A stretch of DNA of 64,000 nt from Dallia pectoralis (Eukaryota > Chordata > Actinopteri > Esociformes > Umbridae): contig CM055756.1 in assembly GCA_029465975.1 (NCBI GenBank), positions 1,788,101 to 1,852,100 of the forward strand, given 5' to 3'. A program made the translations under genes and the position numbers. The notes beneath the pieces are model-generated. The model searched no databases and was not told the origin of the DNA. It saw only the letters and a list, made by a program, of their open reading frames with translations. The stretch's first letter is position 1. Each line of letters begins with the position of its first letter. Shown piece by piece: positions 52,357-64,000 of this stretch.

Positions 52357-55289
52357 CAAACTCAGTGGACAAATACAGAACATGTTACACCCCACAGTGC
52401 CATAAATAACATCCTTCCAATTAGTGCAAACTGCAAAACAACACATTGCAGATAAATGATAAGATTTTTCACACACTACAGTTCAATACCTTATGATTAA
52501 GAATCATCAATATGATAAGATGATGACTATATTGTGTGAGTGCTCTTGCAATTTCTAGATGTTCACTACCCTCAAACGACATATCATCCTTAACCAAACT
52601 ATTGTTTCTGTGAGACCGTACAATATTGTCAAGTATCTGAGAGAACATGTTCGGAATTTTCTAAAACACTTTAGGAATCAATGCCTGCATCATTAATGAC
52701 TTATTCTCTGAGCTTGAGACATCCGTCAAGATAGCCACATCCTTGTCACAGTACAAATTAGTCTCGTTAGCGCTCACAACTTTTTGTCTGAAATCAAGTG
52801 ATTAACTTTTCTCTCTCTTTGATTGACATTTAATCCACTCTATACATTTTAGGACTGGGATAGGGACCAATGTAATGAAGATTCTCCTCAGACATAAAGA
52901 AATTAGGAAACCATCCTTTCACACCCCAAAGCTTCAGGCATTTGAAACAGTTTCATCAGCAAGAAACTTAAACTGTCAATGTACCTCACTGATCAAAAGC
53001 CGGGTCTACAAAATACAAGATTTGACTTTGTTGGGTTATTATACCAGGAGTTACACCTTGCACTAAAGGGTTCACAAGAAGGTAGGCATCAGAGACTTAT
53101 GGATTGTGAATTGCTGCATTTATTTCAATACACAATATCTACACTTACATTATCAATGCCATTACCTTTCTTATTCACAAACTTTTACAAATGATCACTC
53201 TCTGAGCTTGATTAAGATGAATTTGTGGCCTGTGGAATTGGTTCCAAAGCATTTGGTGTTGGGTTTCAGTGTACAGATGAGACTGACTGAAGATAACCAA
53301 CTCATTTCCTTAACGCTTTGTTGAGTATTAGAATGAACCTGTCACTCTTCACCCCTGCGACTGACTCTGTATGCCTCTACTACGGACATACTGTTACAGA
53401 TCCAGATCGACACAAGACACAGACTCTGAAAACCTTCAGTCAACCATCCTTGGCCAACTCCCCTTCCATGACGAAGCAACAGACACACACACACACACAC
53501 AAGGTTAGACATGTTCCACCGTGAGAAGGTTATAGACATAAACACCACTCCACCCTAGAACGACCTCCTTGAAGGCATCTGTTAGAATAAAAGACCAGCG
53601 GAAATGACAGTACAATCTAGAAAATAACTGGCATCCTTATCACAAACAAACTTGTTTGTCGAAAAGGACAAATGTTCAAGCAAAAAATGAGGTTTACTAA
53701 CAAGGTTCGGGAGGAGGACTTTCAGCTAATTAATTACAGGTGGAAGCTCTCAGCAATCAACGACTAGGGTACATATAGACTCAGCAGTCTTACCTCGCTC
53801 CGCTGACAGCTCGCAGCATCCCCCCCACCACCCCTTCTCCGCTCAAATTCTAGTCCTAAACACTTACATGCGGGGGGGGTACTCTGGGTTCGGGCCGAAT
53901 TCCGAGCCCGGAGCCCCGGGACGGATTCCGAGCACTGAACCCTCCCTCCGGACAGCACGCCAAATACGCATTAAACCTATCCCTTAATTGGCATGTAAGT
54001 GCGAACTCGTGAACTCTTATATGGCCAAATAGAGATGTTGATGAATCTCCTTTCTCTGTCTATCATCGCCTCTGGTGGATGTTAGGACTAAAAGTGGAGC
54101 TTATGATCAGCCCTTGACCATGCCCTGTGTTAAGTACTCTCTTCATGACTACAATTGGTTTAGTGGAAAACAATCTCAGAAGTGTCACGCCAGGAGGATG
54201 TGAAACAGAGTCAGACTCCACTTCAGTCAGCCCACCAGCCACTTGTGTTCTGCATTACAACCTCTGTTCCACCAGAGAGATGGAGAAGGTGAGCGGAGAT
54301 AGTGCAGAAGGCTAGCAGAGATAGGTTAGCAGAGATAGCGCAGACGGTTAGCGGGAGATATTATAGATATGTTACCTCACTGTTTCACTGTTCTTCAAGT
54401 TTATCTCACTTTACTTAAAGTGTTCCCTTTCTTCCAAATCAATATTGGTTTTCCTACCAATTATATAAGTTAAATATGTTTTGCTTTAATCTCTCCCTAT
54501 CTCCACTCTCACACCAGACACTTCCCTCCTGCAACACTTCCATAATCCAATCCTGATACATTCTCACCTGCTACTCTACATGATCACACAAATCAGCCTG
54601 TTGACTCTGACCTAATTCCAGCCAATCCTCTCATCTCTTTTCCCCAGCACCTGATTTCATCATCATACATCACTACCATTGAGCCGTAACGTGGCATTAA
54701 ATAAGTCATGTCAGGGTCATGCTGTTTTATCCCTTTATCTGACTTGCAATATAATCCTTCGGTATTGAGATCCAGTGGGACTCATAAATAATCTGTGACT
54801 CTTTGGATCAATGTTTCCTTTCTTTGCTTGTCAGGATGGAATGCAGTCTAACCCGATGTCTGGCCAGGGGAGCCAACACCAGTCCAGAATGAAGACCCTA
54901 ACTTTAGAACCACTAAGGGTTGGGAAGATTAAATGTGCTGTGGAAATGACACCAGAGGACTTCTGATTGGTCTGCATTAATTTATGAGGAGAAACAACTG
55001 ACTGATGACCAAGAGATTAGTTAATTGGGAGAAACAACGGACAGATGTAGGTCCAGGTGGCTAGTTACGGAAAGCCACAACACAGAGGAAGAAAAGTCTC
55101 ATCTTTTTGTCATTACTGACCTGTATTTCCAAGCCACCGTTCACCTGGAATATAACAATATATGACATTAGAAGATCGGGCGGTAAGTGTCAGAAATGAT
55201 CTTTCCTGTGAGCTTTATTCCTGACGTCATATAAAGCATCAATGAAGGCAGCCAAATAGCCTTTCTGCAGATTGTACAATAAGCAGCAG
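52357..55289. other. Unique DNA with a GC-rich segment at 53805-53960
   Basis: Mostly AT-rich. A short (CA)n lies at 53484-53502. The 53805-53960 segment is C/G-rich and is bracketed by an 11-bp inverted repeat CACTTACATGC (53861-53871 and 53991-54001). No gene assigned. Confidence 0.5.
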
Positions 55290-55812
55290 TGTGATGAACC
55301 CACAGATACTGACCCAAACCAGACTATAAACAGTGGGCAGACACTGGCCCAAACCAGACTATAAACTGTGGGCAGACACTGGCCCAAACCAGACTATGTA
55401 CTGTAGGCAGACACTGACCCAAACCAGACTATGTACTGTAGGCAGACACTGACCCAAACCAGACTATAAACAGTGGGCAGACACTGGCCCAAACCAGACT
55501 ATAAACTGTGGGCAGACACTGGCCCAAACCAGACTATGTACTGTAGGCAGATACTGACCCAAACCAGACTATGTACTGTAGGCAGACACTGACCCAAACC
55601 AGACTATAAACTGTGGGCAGACACGGACCCAAACCAGACTAAAAAGTGTGGGCAGACACTGACCCAAACCAGACTATAAACTGTAGGCAGACACTGACCC
55701 CAACCAGACTATAAACTGTGGGCAGACACTGACCCAAACCAGACTATGTACTGTAGGCAGACACTGACCCAAACCAGACTATAAACTGTGGGCAGACACT
55801 GACCCAAAGCCA
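55290..55812. repeat. 35-bp minisatellite, about 15 copies
   Basis: Unit GGCAGACACTGACCCAAACC plus AGACTATAAACTGTG, with GGCCC and ATGTACTGTA variants that alternate in blocks. Confidence 0.95.
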
Positions 55813-56787
55813 AATATGCTGTATGAGGATAGGATTTGAGTTCATGTGTAGACTCAGGTTAGAAGTCAGGATAGACTGGAAGCCTTTTCATTTTGCCAGT
55901 TGCTGTGCTAATGTCCTACTACCTGAGATTGTAGCAAACAATTAACCAAAGGCATCACAACTAAGCTGTAAATCTCAACATGCATAAACTGATATAAAAC
56001 GTATTAAGTATCAAGAAAAAAATATAGAACATCAATAAAAAAATATTTTAAAATGCCCATCAATCTGAATCTTAGTCTATTCTCTGGTCGACATCCCTTC
56101 TAATGGACACAAAGGCCAATTGAACGTATTTCATTGAAGCAGATGGCTCATATATATCGCAAAATCTCATGATGCGGCCAATTAACTTTTACGACAAATT
56201 CACTGATAACGTGAGCATACTTAGGCATGATATGCCAACAATATATAGGTAGCATGCATTTTTTGCAAAAAGCCATTACTCACCTCTATCGGGAATTAAC
56301 ATTAACATTGTCTGAATACATGAACTGAATCTGTGTGGCGGGAGCCACAAAAGGTGAATTGCAAGCAGGAACAAATTCAACATTTCTCTCCATGTGTTTT
56401 TTCATGTTGTCACATTGTATGGCAGACCCGGTGTGCCACTGGAATCCAATGCCTTCTTTCTCAGTTGTTGCTTTAAGTTCCTGGGTCCCTTGTGTTTTTT
56501 TTTCTTTATTAAAAGTCTTCTATTCTCCCTGAGTTCTGCCATTTGTTTCAGTATAAGAGAATGGCAGATCTAAACTATGGACACAAACATTTGACAGAGA
56601 ACTTGGCGGAGAGAGCAGAGAACTGTTTGACTAATAGCTCTCCTCAAATATTTTGCTGCTTCAAAAGAGACGAATGACCAGGTTTTCTTAACGCATGGTT
56701 TTAAAGGCCCATGTGTGTAAAGGCGGATCCAGAAGTAGAAAAGAATCTGCCTCAGCAAATGTTGGATAAGAAGAGCAAACATGTAAA
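55813..56787. other. Unique DNA, nothing recognised
   Basis: AT-rich between two minisatellites. Confidence 0.5.
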
Positions 56788-58577
56788 GCATGTGGCTGGC
56801 TGTTTCTGGTTTCCTATAGAGCATGTGGCTGTTTGTTTCTGGTTTCCTATAGAGCATGTGTCTGGCTGTTTCTGGTTTCCTATAGAGCATGCGGCTGGCT
56901 GTTTCTGGTTTCCTATAGAGCATGTGGCTGGCTGTTTCTGGTTTCCTATAGAGCATGTGGCTGGCTGTTTCTGGTTTCCTATAGAGCATGTGGCTGTCTG
57001 TTTCTGGTTTCCTATAGAGCAGGTGGCTGGCTGTTTCTGGTTTCCTATAGAGCATGTGGCTGTCTGTTTCTGGTTTCCTATAGAGCATGTGGCTGTCTGT
57101 TTCTGGTTTCCTATAGAGCATGTGGCTGTCTGTTTCTGGTTTCCTATAGAGCATGTGGCTGGCTGTTTCTGGTTTCCTATAGAGCATGTGGCTGGCTGTT
57201 TCTGGTTTCCTATAGAGCAGGTGGCTGGCTGTTTCTGGTTTCCTATAGAGCAGGTGGCTGGCTGTTTCTGGTTTCCTATAAAGCATGTGGCTGGCTGTTT
57301 CTGGTTTCCTATAGAGCATGTGTCTGGCTGTTTCTGGTTGCCTATAGAGCATGTGGCTGTTTGTTTCTGGTTTCCTATAGAGCATGTGTCTGGCTGTTTC
57401 TGGTTTCCTATAGAGCATGCGGCTGGCTGCTTCTGGTTTCCTATAGAGCATGTGGCTGGCTGTTTCTGGTTTCCTATAGAGCATGTGGCTGGCTGTTTCT
57501 GGTTTCCTATAGAGCATGTGGCTGTCTGTTTCTGGTTTCCTATAGAGCAGGTGGCTGGCTGTTTCTGGTTTCCTATAGAGCATGTGGCTGTCTGTTTCTG
57601 GTTTCCTATAGAGCATGTGGCTGTCTGTTTCTGGTTTCCTATAGAGCAGGTGGCTGGCTGTTTCTGGTTTCCTATAGAGCATGTGGCTGTCTGTTTCTGG
57701 TTTCCTATAGAGCATGTGGCTGTCTGTTTCTGGTTTCCTATAGAGCATGTGGCTGTCTGTTTCTGGTTTCCTATAGAGCATGTGGCTGGCTGTTTCTGGT
57801 TTCCTATAGAGCATGTGGCTGGCTGTTTCTGGTTTCCTATAGAGCAGTTGGCTGGCTGTTTCTGGTTTCCTATAGAGCAGGTGGCTGGCTGTTTCTGGTT
57901 TCCTATAAAGCATGTGGCTGGCTGTTTATGGTTTCCGAAAGAGCAGGTGGCTGTCTGTATCTGGTTTCCTATAGAGCATGTGGCTGGCTGTTTATGGTTT
58001 CCTATAGAGCAGGTGGCTGGCTGTTTATGGTTTCCTATAGAGCATGTGGCTGTCTGTTTCTGGTTTCCTATAGAGCAGGTGGCTGTCTGTTTCTGGTTTC
58101 CTATAGAGCATGCGGCTGGCTGTTTCTGGTTTCCTATAGAGCATGTGGCTGGCTGTTTCTGGTTTCCTATAGAGCATGTGGCTGGCTGTTTCTGGTTTCC
58201 TATAGAGCATGTGGCTGTCTGTTTCTGGTTTCCTATAGAGCATGTGGCTGGCTGTTTCTGGTTTCCTATAGAGCATGTGGCTGGCTGTTTCTGGTTTCCT
58301 ATAGAGCATGTGTCTGGCTGTTTCTGGTTTCCTATAGAGCTTGTGGCTGTCTGTTTCTGGTTTCCTATAGAGCATGTGTCTGTCTGTTTCTGGTTTCCTT
58401 TAGAGCATGCGGCTGGCTGTTTCTGGTTTCCTATAGAGCATGAGGCTGTCTGTTTCTGGTTTCCTATAGAGCATGTGGCTGGCTGTTTCTGGTTTCCTAT
58501 AGAGCAGGTGGCTGGCTGTTTCTGGTTTCCTATAGAGCATGTGGCTGTCTGTTTCTGGTTTCCTATAGAGCATGTGG
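56788..58577. repeat. 33-bp minisatellite, about 54 copies, with higher-order structure
   Basis: Unit CATGTGGCTGGCTGTTTCTG plus GTTTCCTATAGAG. The period of 33 keeps frames open on both strands for up to 627 codons. Variant markers (CATGCGG, TATAAAG, CAGGTGG) recur in the same order about every 16-19 units. Confidence 0.98.
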
Positions 58578-58816
58578 TACTCCTGACCTCTTAAATGAGG
58601 CCCCAGTGGTACTCCTGACCTCTTAAATGAGGCCCCAGTGATACTCCTGACCTCTTAAATGAGGCCCCAGTGATACTCCTGACCTCTTAAATGAGGCCCC
58701 AGTGGTACTCCTGACCTCTTAAATGAGGCCCAGTGATACTCCTGACCTCTTAAATGAGGCCCCAGGGGAACTCCTGACCTCTTAAATGAGGCCCCAGGGG
58801 AACTCCTGACCTCTTA
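58578..58816. repeat. 32-bp minisatellite, about 7.5 copies
   Basis: Unit TGGTACTCCTGACCTCTTAA plus ATGAGGCCCCAG. It begins inside the last unit of the 33-bp array. Confidence 0.95.
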
Positions 58817-59069
58817 CCAGCACATTATGTATCAAGTGATGGTGCTCATAATACCCTGACAGCTGCCTATTTGCCAAGTGGGTATTGATTCAACGCTCAG
58901 CTCAGTGGGAGAAGCAGAGTGAAGTTGTTTTTCTAACAAATATACGGTGTACTTAATGATAATTTAAGGTGATTATACGACAGCCATAATGTGCCAGGGT
59001 TAGAGATGATATGTGGGGTCCGATCTGAGTCATAGCAGTTGGCCGACCTTACAAAGAGTAGAAGTCCAG
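58817..59069. other. Short unique stretch between minisatellites
   Basis: No feature recognised. Confidence 0.5.
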
Positions 59070-60030
59070 GGGTATGGTCCAAGACTAGAAGTCCAGAGGT
59101 GTGATCCAAGACAAGAAGTCCAGAGGTTTGGTCCAAGACTAGAAGTCCAGAGGTGTGATCCAAGACAAGAAGTCCAGAAGTGTGGTCCAAGACTAGAAGT
59201 CCAGAGGTGTGGTCCAAGACTAGAAGTCCTGAGGTGTGGTCCAAGGCTAGAAGACCAGAGGTGTGGTCCAAGACTAGAAGTCCAGAGGTGTGGTCCAAGA
59301 CTAGAAGTCCAGAGGTGTGGTCCAAGGTTAGAAGTCCAGAGGTGTGGTCCAAGACTAGAAGTCCAGAGGTGTGGTCCAAGACTTGAAGTCCAGAGGTGTG
59401 GTCCAAGGTTAGAAGTCCAAAGGTGTGGTCCAAGGCTAGAAGACCAGAGGTGTGGTCCAAGACTAGAAGTCCAGAGGTGTGGTCCAAGACTAGAAGTCCA
59501 GAGGTGTGGTCCAAGACTAGAAGTCCAGAGGTGTGGTCCAAGACTAGAAGTCCAGAGGTGTGGTCCAAGACTAGATGTCCAGAGGTGTGGTCCAAGACTA
59601 GAAGTCGAGAGGTGTGGTCCAAGGTTAGAAGTCGAGAGGTGTGGTCCAAGACTAGAAGTCCAGAGGTGTGGTCCAAGGCTAGAAGTCCAGAGGTGTGGTC
59701 CAAGACTAGAAGTCCAGAGGTGTGGTCCAAGACTAGAAGTCCAGAGGTGTGGTCCAAGACTAGAAGTCCAGAGGTGTGGTCCAAGGTTAGAAGTCCAGAG
59801 GTGTGGTCCAAGACTAGAAGTCCAGAGGTGTGGTCCAAGTTTAGAAGTCCAAAGGTGTGGTCCAAGGCTAGAAGACCAGAGGTGTGGTCCAAGACTAGAA
59901 GACCAGAGGTGTGGTCCAAGGCTAGAAGTCCAGAGGTGTGATCCAAGACTAGAAGTCCTGAGGTGTGGTCCAAGGCTAGAAGACCAGAGGTGTGGTCCAA
60001 GGCTAGAAGACCAGAGGTGTGATCCAAGGG
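59070..60030. repeat. 27-bp minisatellite, about 35 copies
   Basis: Unit AGAAGTCCAGAGGTGTGGTC plus CAAGACT, with AAGGTT and AAGGCTAGAAGACC variants. Long frames on both strands are artefacts of the period. Confidence 0.98.
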
Positions 60031-60204
60031 CTCATGCCCTCATAAGTTTAAACAAATCAGGACACAATGAAAGACTCCAGAGGTGTCAAACCTATTCCAC
60101 GGAGGGCCTAATGTATGCAGGTTTTAGGTTTTTCCTTGTTTCGGTCTAAACAAAAAGGTGAGGGTAAAACCTAACCAATTAGTGACCTAATTAATCAATC
60201 AAGG

Positions 60205-60600
60205 ATCGGCCTTAGCTGAGCGGATGACGCGCTGCAGTCTGCCCTAGACAGTGGCTGCAGCGTAACAGGGTGATGGAGGAGGTCAGGATGGACTCAATGA
60301 TGGCACTATAAAAGTTTATTGTTCAGTGATGGACTTGAGGTGGGAATACACAAGGCGTTCAAATAACTTAATAAAAACCACAGAACTCAGGGTGACGGGT
60401 CTATAGTCAGTACGTCCTGTGATCCTTGATCTCTTGGGGACTGGGATGATGGTGGAGGAGTTGAATGCCTCTTCCTTGTCTACTCGCAGCCGTCTGAGTT
60501 TAGCTGTGGACCAAGGTTTGTCGATGTTGTAACTAACCCTGTCCTCACGGAAGCTGATGTATGAAGTCACAGCATCATGTCCAGATTATTAGTAGAAGAA
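60205..60600 (-). pseudogene. LINE reverse-transcriptase scrap (Rex1/L2-type)
   Basis: A minus-strand frame at 60570-60316 joins two non-adjacent pieces of a fish LINE: a segment before the reverse transcriptase (VSYNIDKPWSTAKLRRLRVD) and the first reverse-transcriptase motif (STIIPVPKRSRITGRTDYRP, then FERLVYSHL). The intervening region is missing. The catalytic motif is absent. The adjoining 60215-60315 (GCGCTGCAGTCTGCCCTAGA) also resembles LINE sequence. Confidence 0.7.
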
Positions 60601-61254
60601 GCCTTGTTCATTTATAGACTCCAAAATAAACGATCAACCAAATGCAAAGAATCCTGTCCCTGGTTCTTTATTTTCTGAATACCATCTTACTTAACTACTC
60701 CCCATGCACAATAAGATTACAGCGTAAAACCTCAGGGCAGAGACTAGGGGGTCCAGTGAAACTGTGGCCGTTTTCAAGGCTAGCACGATTGCCCTTAAAG
60801 ATGTTACGAGACTGAAGTTAACTGTCATTACTTGGGTGAGCAGGAAAAATCAAATGCAGATAGAATTACAATTGATGGGTCTTAACTAATCTAAACAAAC
60901 ACAATTCCTACACCATTTATACAACTAAAAACATATAGACTTGTTGAAATAAAAGTGTGCAACCACTAAATTTCTAAAGACTTATACGGAACACTCACCA
61001 ACGATACAGACATGTTCCTTCAGATAAAAACTTACTAGATCTGGCCTCTGGTACCATTTTTCATTTTACTTACCTCTTCAGTCCTTCGGCTGGCTATACA
61101 ATTTTCATGACTGCAATTAATTGATGATCATGTTCAAGGTGATGGTCTCGCTGATTTCATTTTGAACTAGCAAGTAGTTGATAAAAAAGACAGAACGCTT
61201 CACCCAAGCACTATTGTTTGGGGCAATATAAATCAAATTTGTTTTAAATAATGT
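60601..61254. other. Unique DNA, nothing recognised
   Basis: AT-rich, no repeat. Confidence 0.5.
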
Positions 61255-62033
61255 TGAATAAATCTTGTTGAATACAATCCTGTTGAATATAATCCTGTTG
61301 AATAAAATCCTGTTGAATGCAATTCGGTTGAATACAATCATGTTGAATATAATCCTGTTGAATACAATCCTGTTGAATACAATCCTGTTGATTACAATCC
61401 TGTTGAATACAATCCTTTTGAATACAATCCTGTTGAATACAATCATGTTAAATACAATCCTTTTGAATACAATCCGGTTGAATACAATCATGTTGAATAC
61501 AATCCTGTTGAATACAATCCTGTTGAATACAATCATGTTGAATACAATCCTTTTGAATACAATCCTGTTGAATACAATCATGTTAAATACAATCCTGTTG
61601 AATACAATCATGTTGAATACAATCCTGTTGAATACAATCATGTTGAATACAATCATGTTAAATACAATCCTGTTTAATACAATCCCGTTGAATACAATCC
61701 CGTTGAATACAATCCTGTTGAATACAATCATGTTGAATACAATCCTGTTGAATACAATCCTGTTGAATACAATCCCGTTGAATACAATCCCGTTGAATAC
61801 AATCCCGTTGAATACAATCATGTTGAATATAATCCTGTTAAATACAATCCTGTTGAATACAATCATGTTGAATATAATCCTGTTGAATACAATCCTGTTG
61901 AATACAATCATGTTGAATATAATCCTGTTGAATACAATCCTGTTGAATACAATTCTGTTGAATACAATCCCGTTGAATACAATCCCGTTGAATACAATCC
62001 TGTTGAATACAATCCTGTTGAATACAATCCAAT
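61255..62033. repeat. 15-bp minisatellite, about 52 copies
   Basis: Unit AATACAATCCTGTTG with CATG, CCCG and TTTTG variants arranged in blocks. Confidence 0.98.
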
Positions 62034-63114
62034 TCTTTGGAAACGACCAAAATGTTTACATAGTTTCACATAGACAAGCACAACTGTCGTCTTTGAAAAA
62101 TATTTCAAAGAGAATTATACATAGAAATATCAGTGTTCTGGCCTTTCATCTCAAGGTTCCTGTTTTCCAACACAGTCTTAGCCCATATAGAAATGTATTT
62201 CAACATCAATTCAGGGACTGTTATGTTTAACATTGTGTTTTCACCTTGTCTACGTGCCAGGAATAAGTACAGGAAGTGAGAGGAAAGGATAAAAAATGAC
62301 TTTGGTGAGCAAAAGAAATATTAACTTTTGTGTGGTATTATTTCATGCCCTTGTCAACTCTTAAAGTGACAACAGAGGATGGTTTTTCTTTTTCAAAAAA
62401 CATGGAAGTAATAAAAACAAATCAAACTGTAACCAATTTTCTACTATTAACCTTTTGGTAAAATGTAAGAATTCCCTACATATATTCATACAGTTCTTTA
62501 CATTAATATGAAAAAGTTTGCAAAGGGGAATGAATCTTAGCATATAATGTGTGTTATTTCGTATCTTTTAAATTTGTCGTTTAGTACATGTAAAATATTA
62601 ATACTATGGTTGAACTGTTGTTTTTTAATCACCAACGACCTCATATTCACATCCTAAGCATTTTACTTTCTGTTCTGCAGCTCAGTTTGGAAAGACATTT
62701 CTATATTTCATGTGGTTATAATTTGTATAAAAACAATATCCACAGCGGTATTATTCATATGATAACGCTTAAATTGAAACCATGTCTTATTGTTACCAAT
62801 CAAGCTTTTATATGAGGATTTCAAAACGACCTCTGTTCTTTGCTGAATTTCTGTACTGACCGATTGACAATGACATTTCATATGCTGAATACTGTATGTT
62901 ACTAACAATATTGATGCAACAACTTTAGTTCTTTTTAATTTTAATTATTTATATTAATTATTATACTTTATTGCGCGGAGATATTTGAGTTAAAGTTGCA
63001 GAGTTTATGTATATACTGACTACATGGTCATTAAAAAAGGCACAAAGTTGTGTGGTGACCGTTCAACCTGTGTCAAATAAACTACCGTATATGACCATTC
63101 TTACCAAAAATGCA
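62034..63114. other. Unique DNA, nothing recognised
   Basis: AT-rich; small frames only. Confidence 0.5.
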
Positions 63115-63590
63115 ACACCATTTATAAAACTAGCTGTTTGGATCCTGGATATTGAGCAGCATTCCAAAACCATTTATAAAATTAGCTGTTTGGATCCTGG
63201 ATATTGAGCAGCATTCCAACACCATTTATACAATTAGCTGTTTGGATCCTGGATATTGAGCAGCATTCCAACACCATTTATACAATTAGCTTTTTGGATC
63301 CTGGATATTGAGCAGCATTCCAACACCATTTATACAATTAGCTGTTTGGATCCTGGATATTGAGCAGCATTCCAACACCATTTATACAATTAGCTTTTTG
63401 GATCCTGGATATTGAGCAGCATTCCAACACCATTTATACAATTAGCTTTTTGGATCCTGGATATTGAGCAGCATTCCAACACCATTTATACAATTAGCTG
63501 TTTGGATCCTGGATATTGAGCAGCATTCCAACACCATTTATACAATTAGCTGTTTGGATCCTGGATATTGAGCAGCATTCCAACATCATT
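63115..63590. repeat. 52-bp minisatellite, about 9 copies
   Basis: Unit CATTTATACAATTAGCTGTT plus TGGATCCTGGATATTGAGCA plus GCATTCCAACAC; very homogeneous. Confidence 0.98.
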
Positions 63591-64000
63591 TGCACATTAA
63601 TGTATTAATTTAACAGCCTTTTTTGTTTTATTGCTTAACTGTCACAAAGCCCTGTGTGAATTATTTATATTGTAAACTGATTTCTAATGAAGTTAGTGTA
63701 CTGTAGTCTTTTTTGTCTGCGTCTGCTGTAGGTCTCATAACTGCCCCTGGTTACACCTTACTCTATGCCGACAAATCCTTCTAGCTAACTTACACGCTGA
63801 AGCTATGTTCTGCTTCGTGAACACTGACTGTTTCATCCGAAAATGTTGGTGCCAATGTAGGTAACAATAGCTCTGTACTCTCTATTTCTTGACATTTCTA
63901 GCACCAACTCCAGATTTGCGGCCATGTTGGTGACCCTACCTCGCGGTAAACACCGTCTGATCGCCGGCTGATTTGTTAATTTAATAATACGACTAATGGA
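63591..64000. other. Unique DNA, nothing recognised
   Basis: No feature recognised up to the window edge. Confidence 0.5.

Noticed and set aside
53861..54001. MITE or LTR bounded by the 11-bp inverted repeat CACTTACATGC
   Set aside because: No target duplication and no second copy in the window; the GC-rich interior could equally be a promoter-like island.
56570..58594. Open frames of 447-627 codons on both strands
   Set aside because: They are produced by a 33-bp tandem repeat without stops in these frames; no start context, domain or splice structure.
58933..60149. Open frames of 364 and 378 codons on opposite strands
   Set aside because: Artefact of the 27-bp array.
61117..62230. Open frames of 264 and 321 codons
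   Set aside because: Artefact of the 15-bp array.

Overview
This window looks like chromosomal DNA of a teleost fish. The signs are several fish-type Tc1/mariner families, hAT elements with BED fingers, an L2-like LINE, a Tx1-like LINE lodged in a GA microsatellite, a tRNA-derived SINE, long CA repeats and intron-sized unique stretches. I cannot fix the species; an early-branching euteleost is only a guess. There are no bacterial genes, CRISPR arrays or operons.

Host gene. The best evidence for a cellular gene is five candidate exons on the minus strand, in transcription order: 39365-39223, 38964-38803, 25697-25627, 4342-4258 and 2289-2115. Each has AG/GT borders and together they keep one reading frame of about 212 codons. 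The peptide is Leu/Ala-rich and helical, of armadillo/HEAT character. I do not recognise the gene. If right, most of the left 39 kb is two large introns (about 13 and 21 kb) filled with mobile DNA.

Layout. 1-4.7 kb: unique DNA and the last two exons. 4.7-5.8 kb: an array of SINE A-box units and a CATGTG/TGACGT minisatellite. 7.7-13.6 kb: two minisatellites, a LINE 3' end and a transposon relic. 16.3-21.9 kb: a nest of Tc1 fragment, partial self-priming LTR element, hAT, and an L2-like LINE. 23.4-24.7 kb: a Tc1 relic split by a 512-bp foldback element with an 8-bp target duplication. 26.0-29.2 kb: LINE 3' end, two SINEs, a Tc1 relic and a foldback MITE. 29.8-31.3 kb: minisatellites. 31.9-37.2 kb: a complete non-autonomous LTR retrotransposon (401-bp LTRs, 5-bp target duplication, self-priming site) whose interior is mostly minisatellite with YY1-like motifs, carrying a hAT and a 996-bp duplication. 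40.1-43.8 kb: the Tx1-like LINE with 28 copies of a 48-bp repeat in ORF1. 45.1-50 kb: Tc1 relic, CA/GT arrays and a 21-copy minisatellite. 51.1-51.3 kb: a Polinton/Maverick-type capsid gene relic. 52-64 kb: seven more minisatellites and a LINE reverse-transcriptase scrap.

How the parts relate. The SINEs share their 3' tail with the L2-like LINE, which suggests they use its machinery. The two LTR elements share a 1-nt-spaced PBS complementary to the start of their own R region, with different sequence in each, so primer and PBS have co-varied. Most long open frames (up to 663 codons) are products of tandem repeats whose period is a multiple of three and are not genes.
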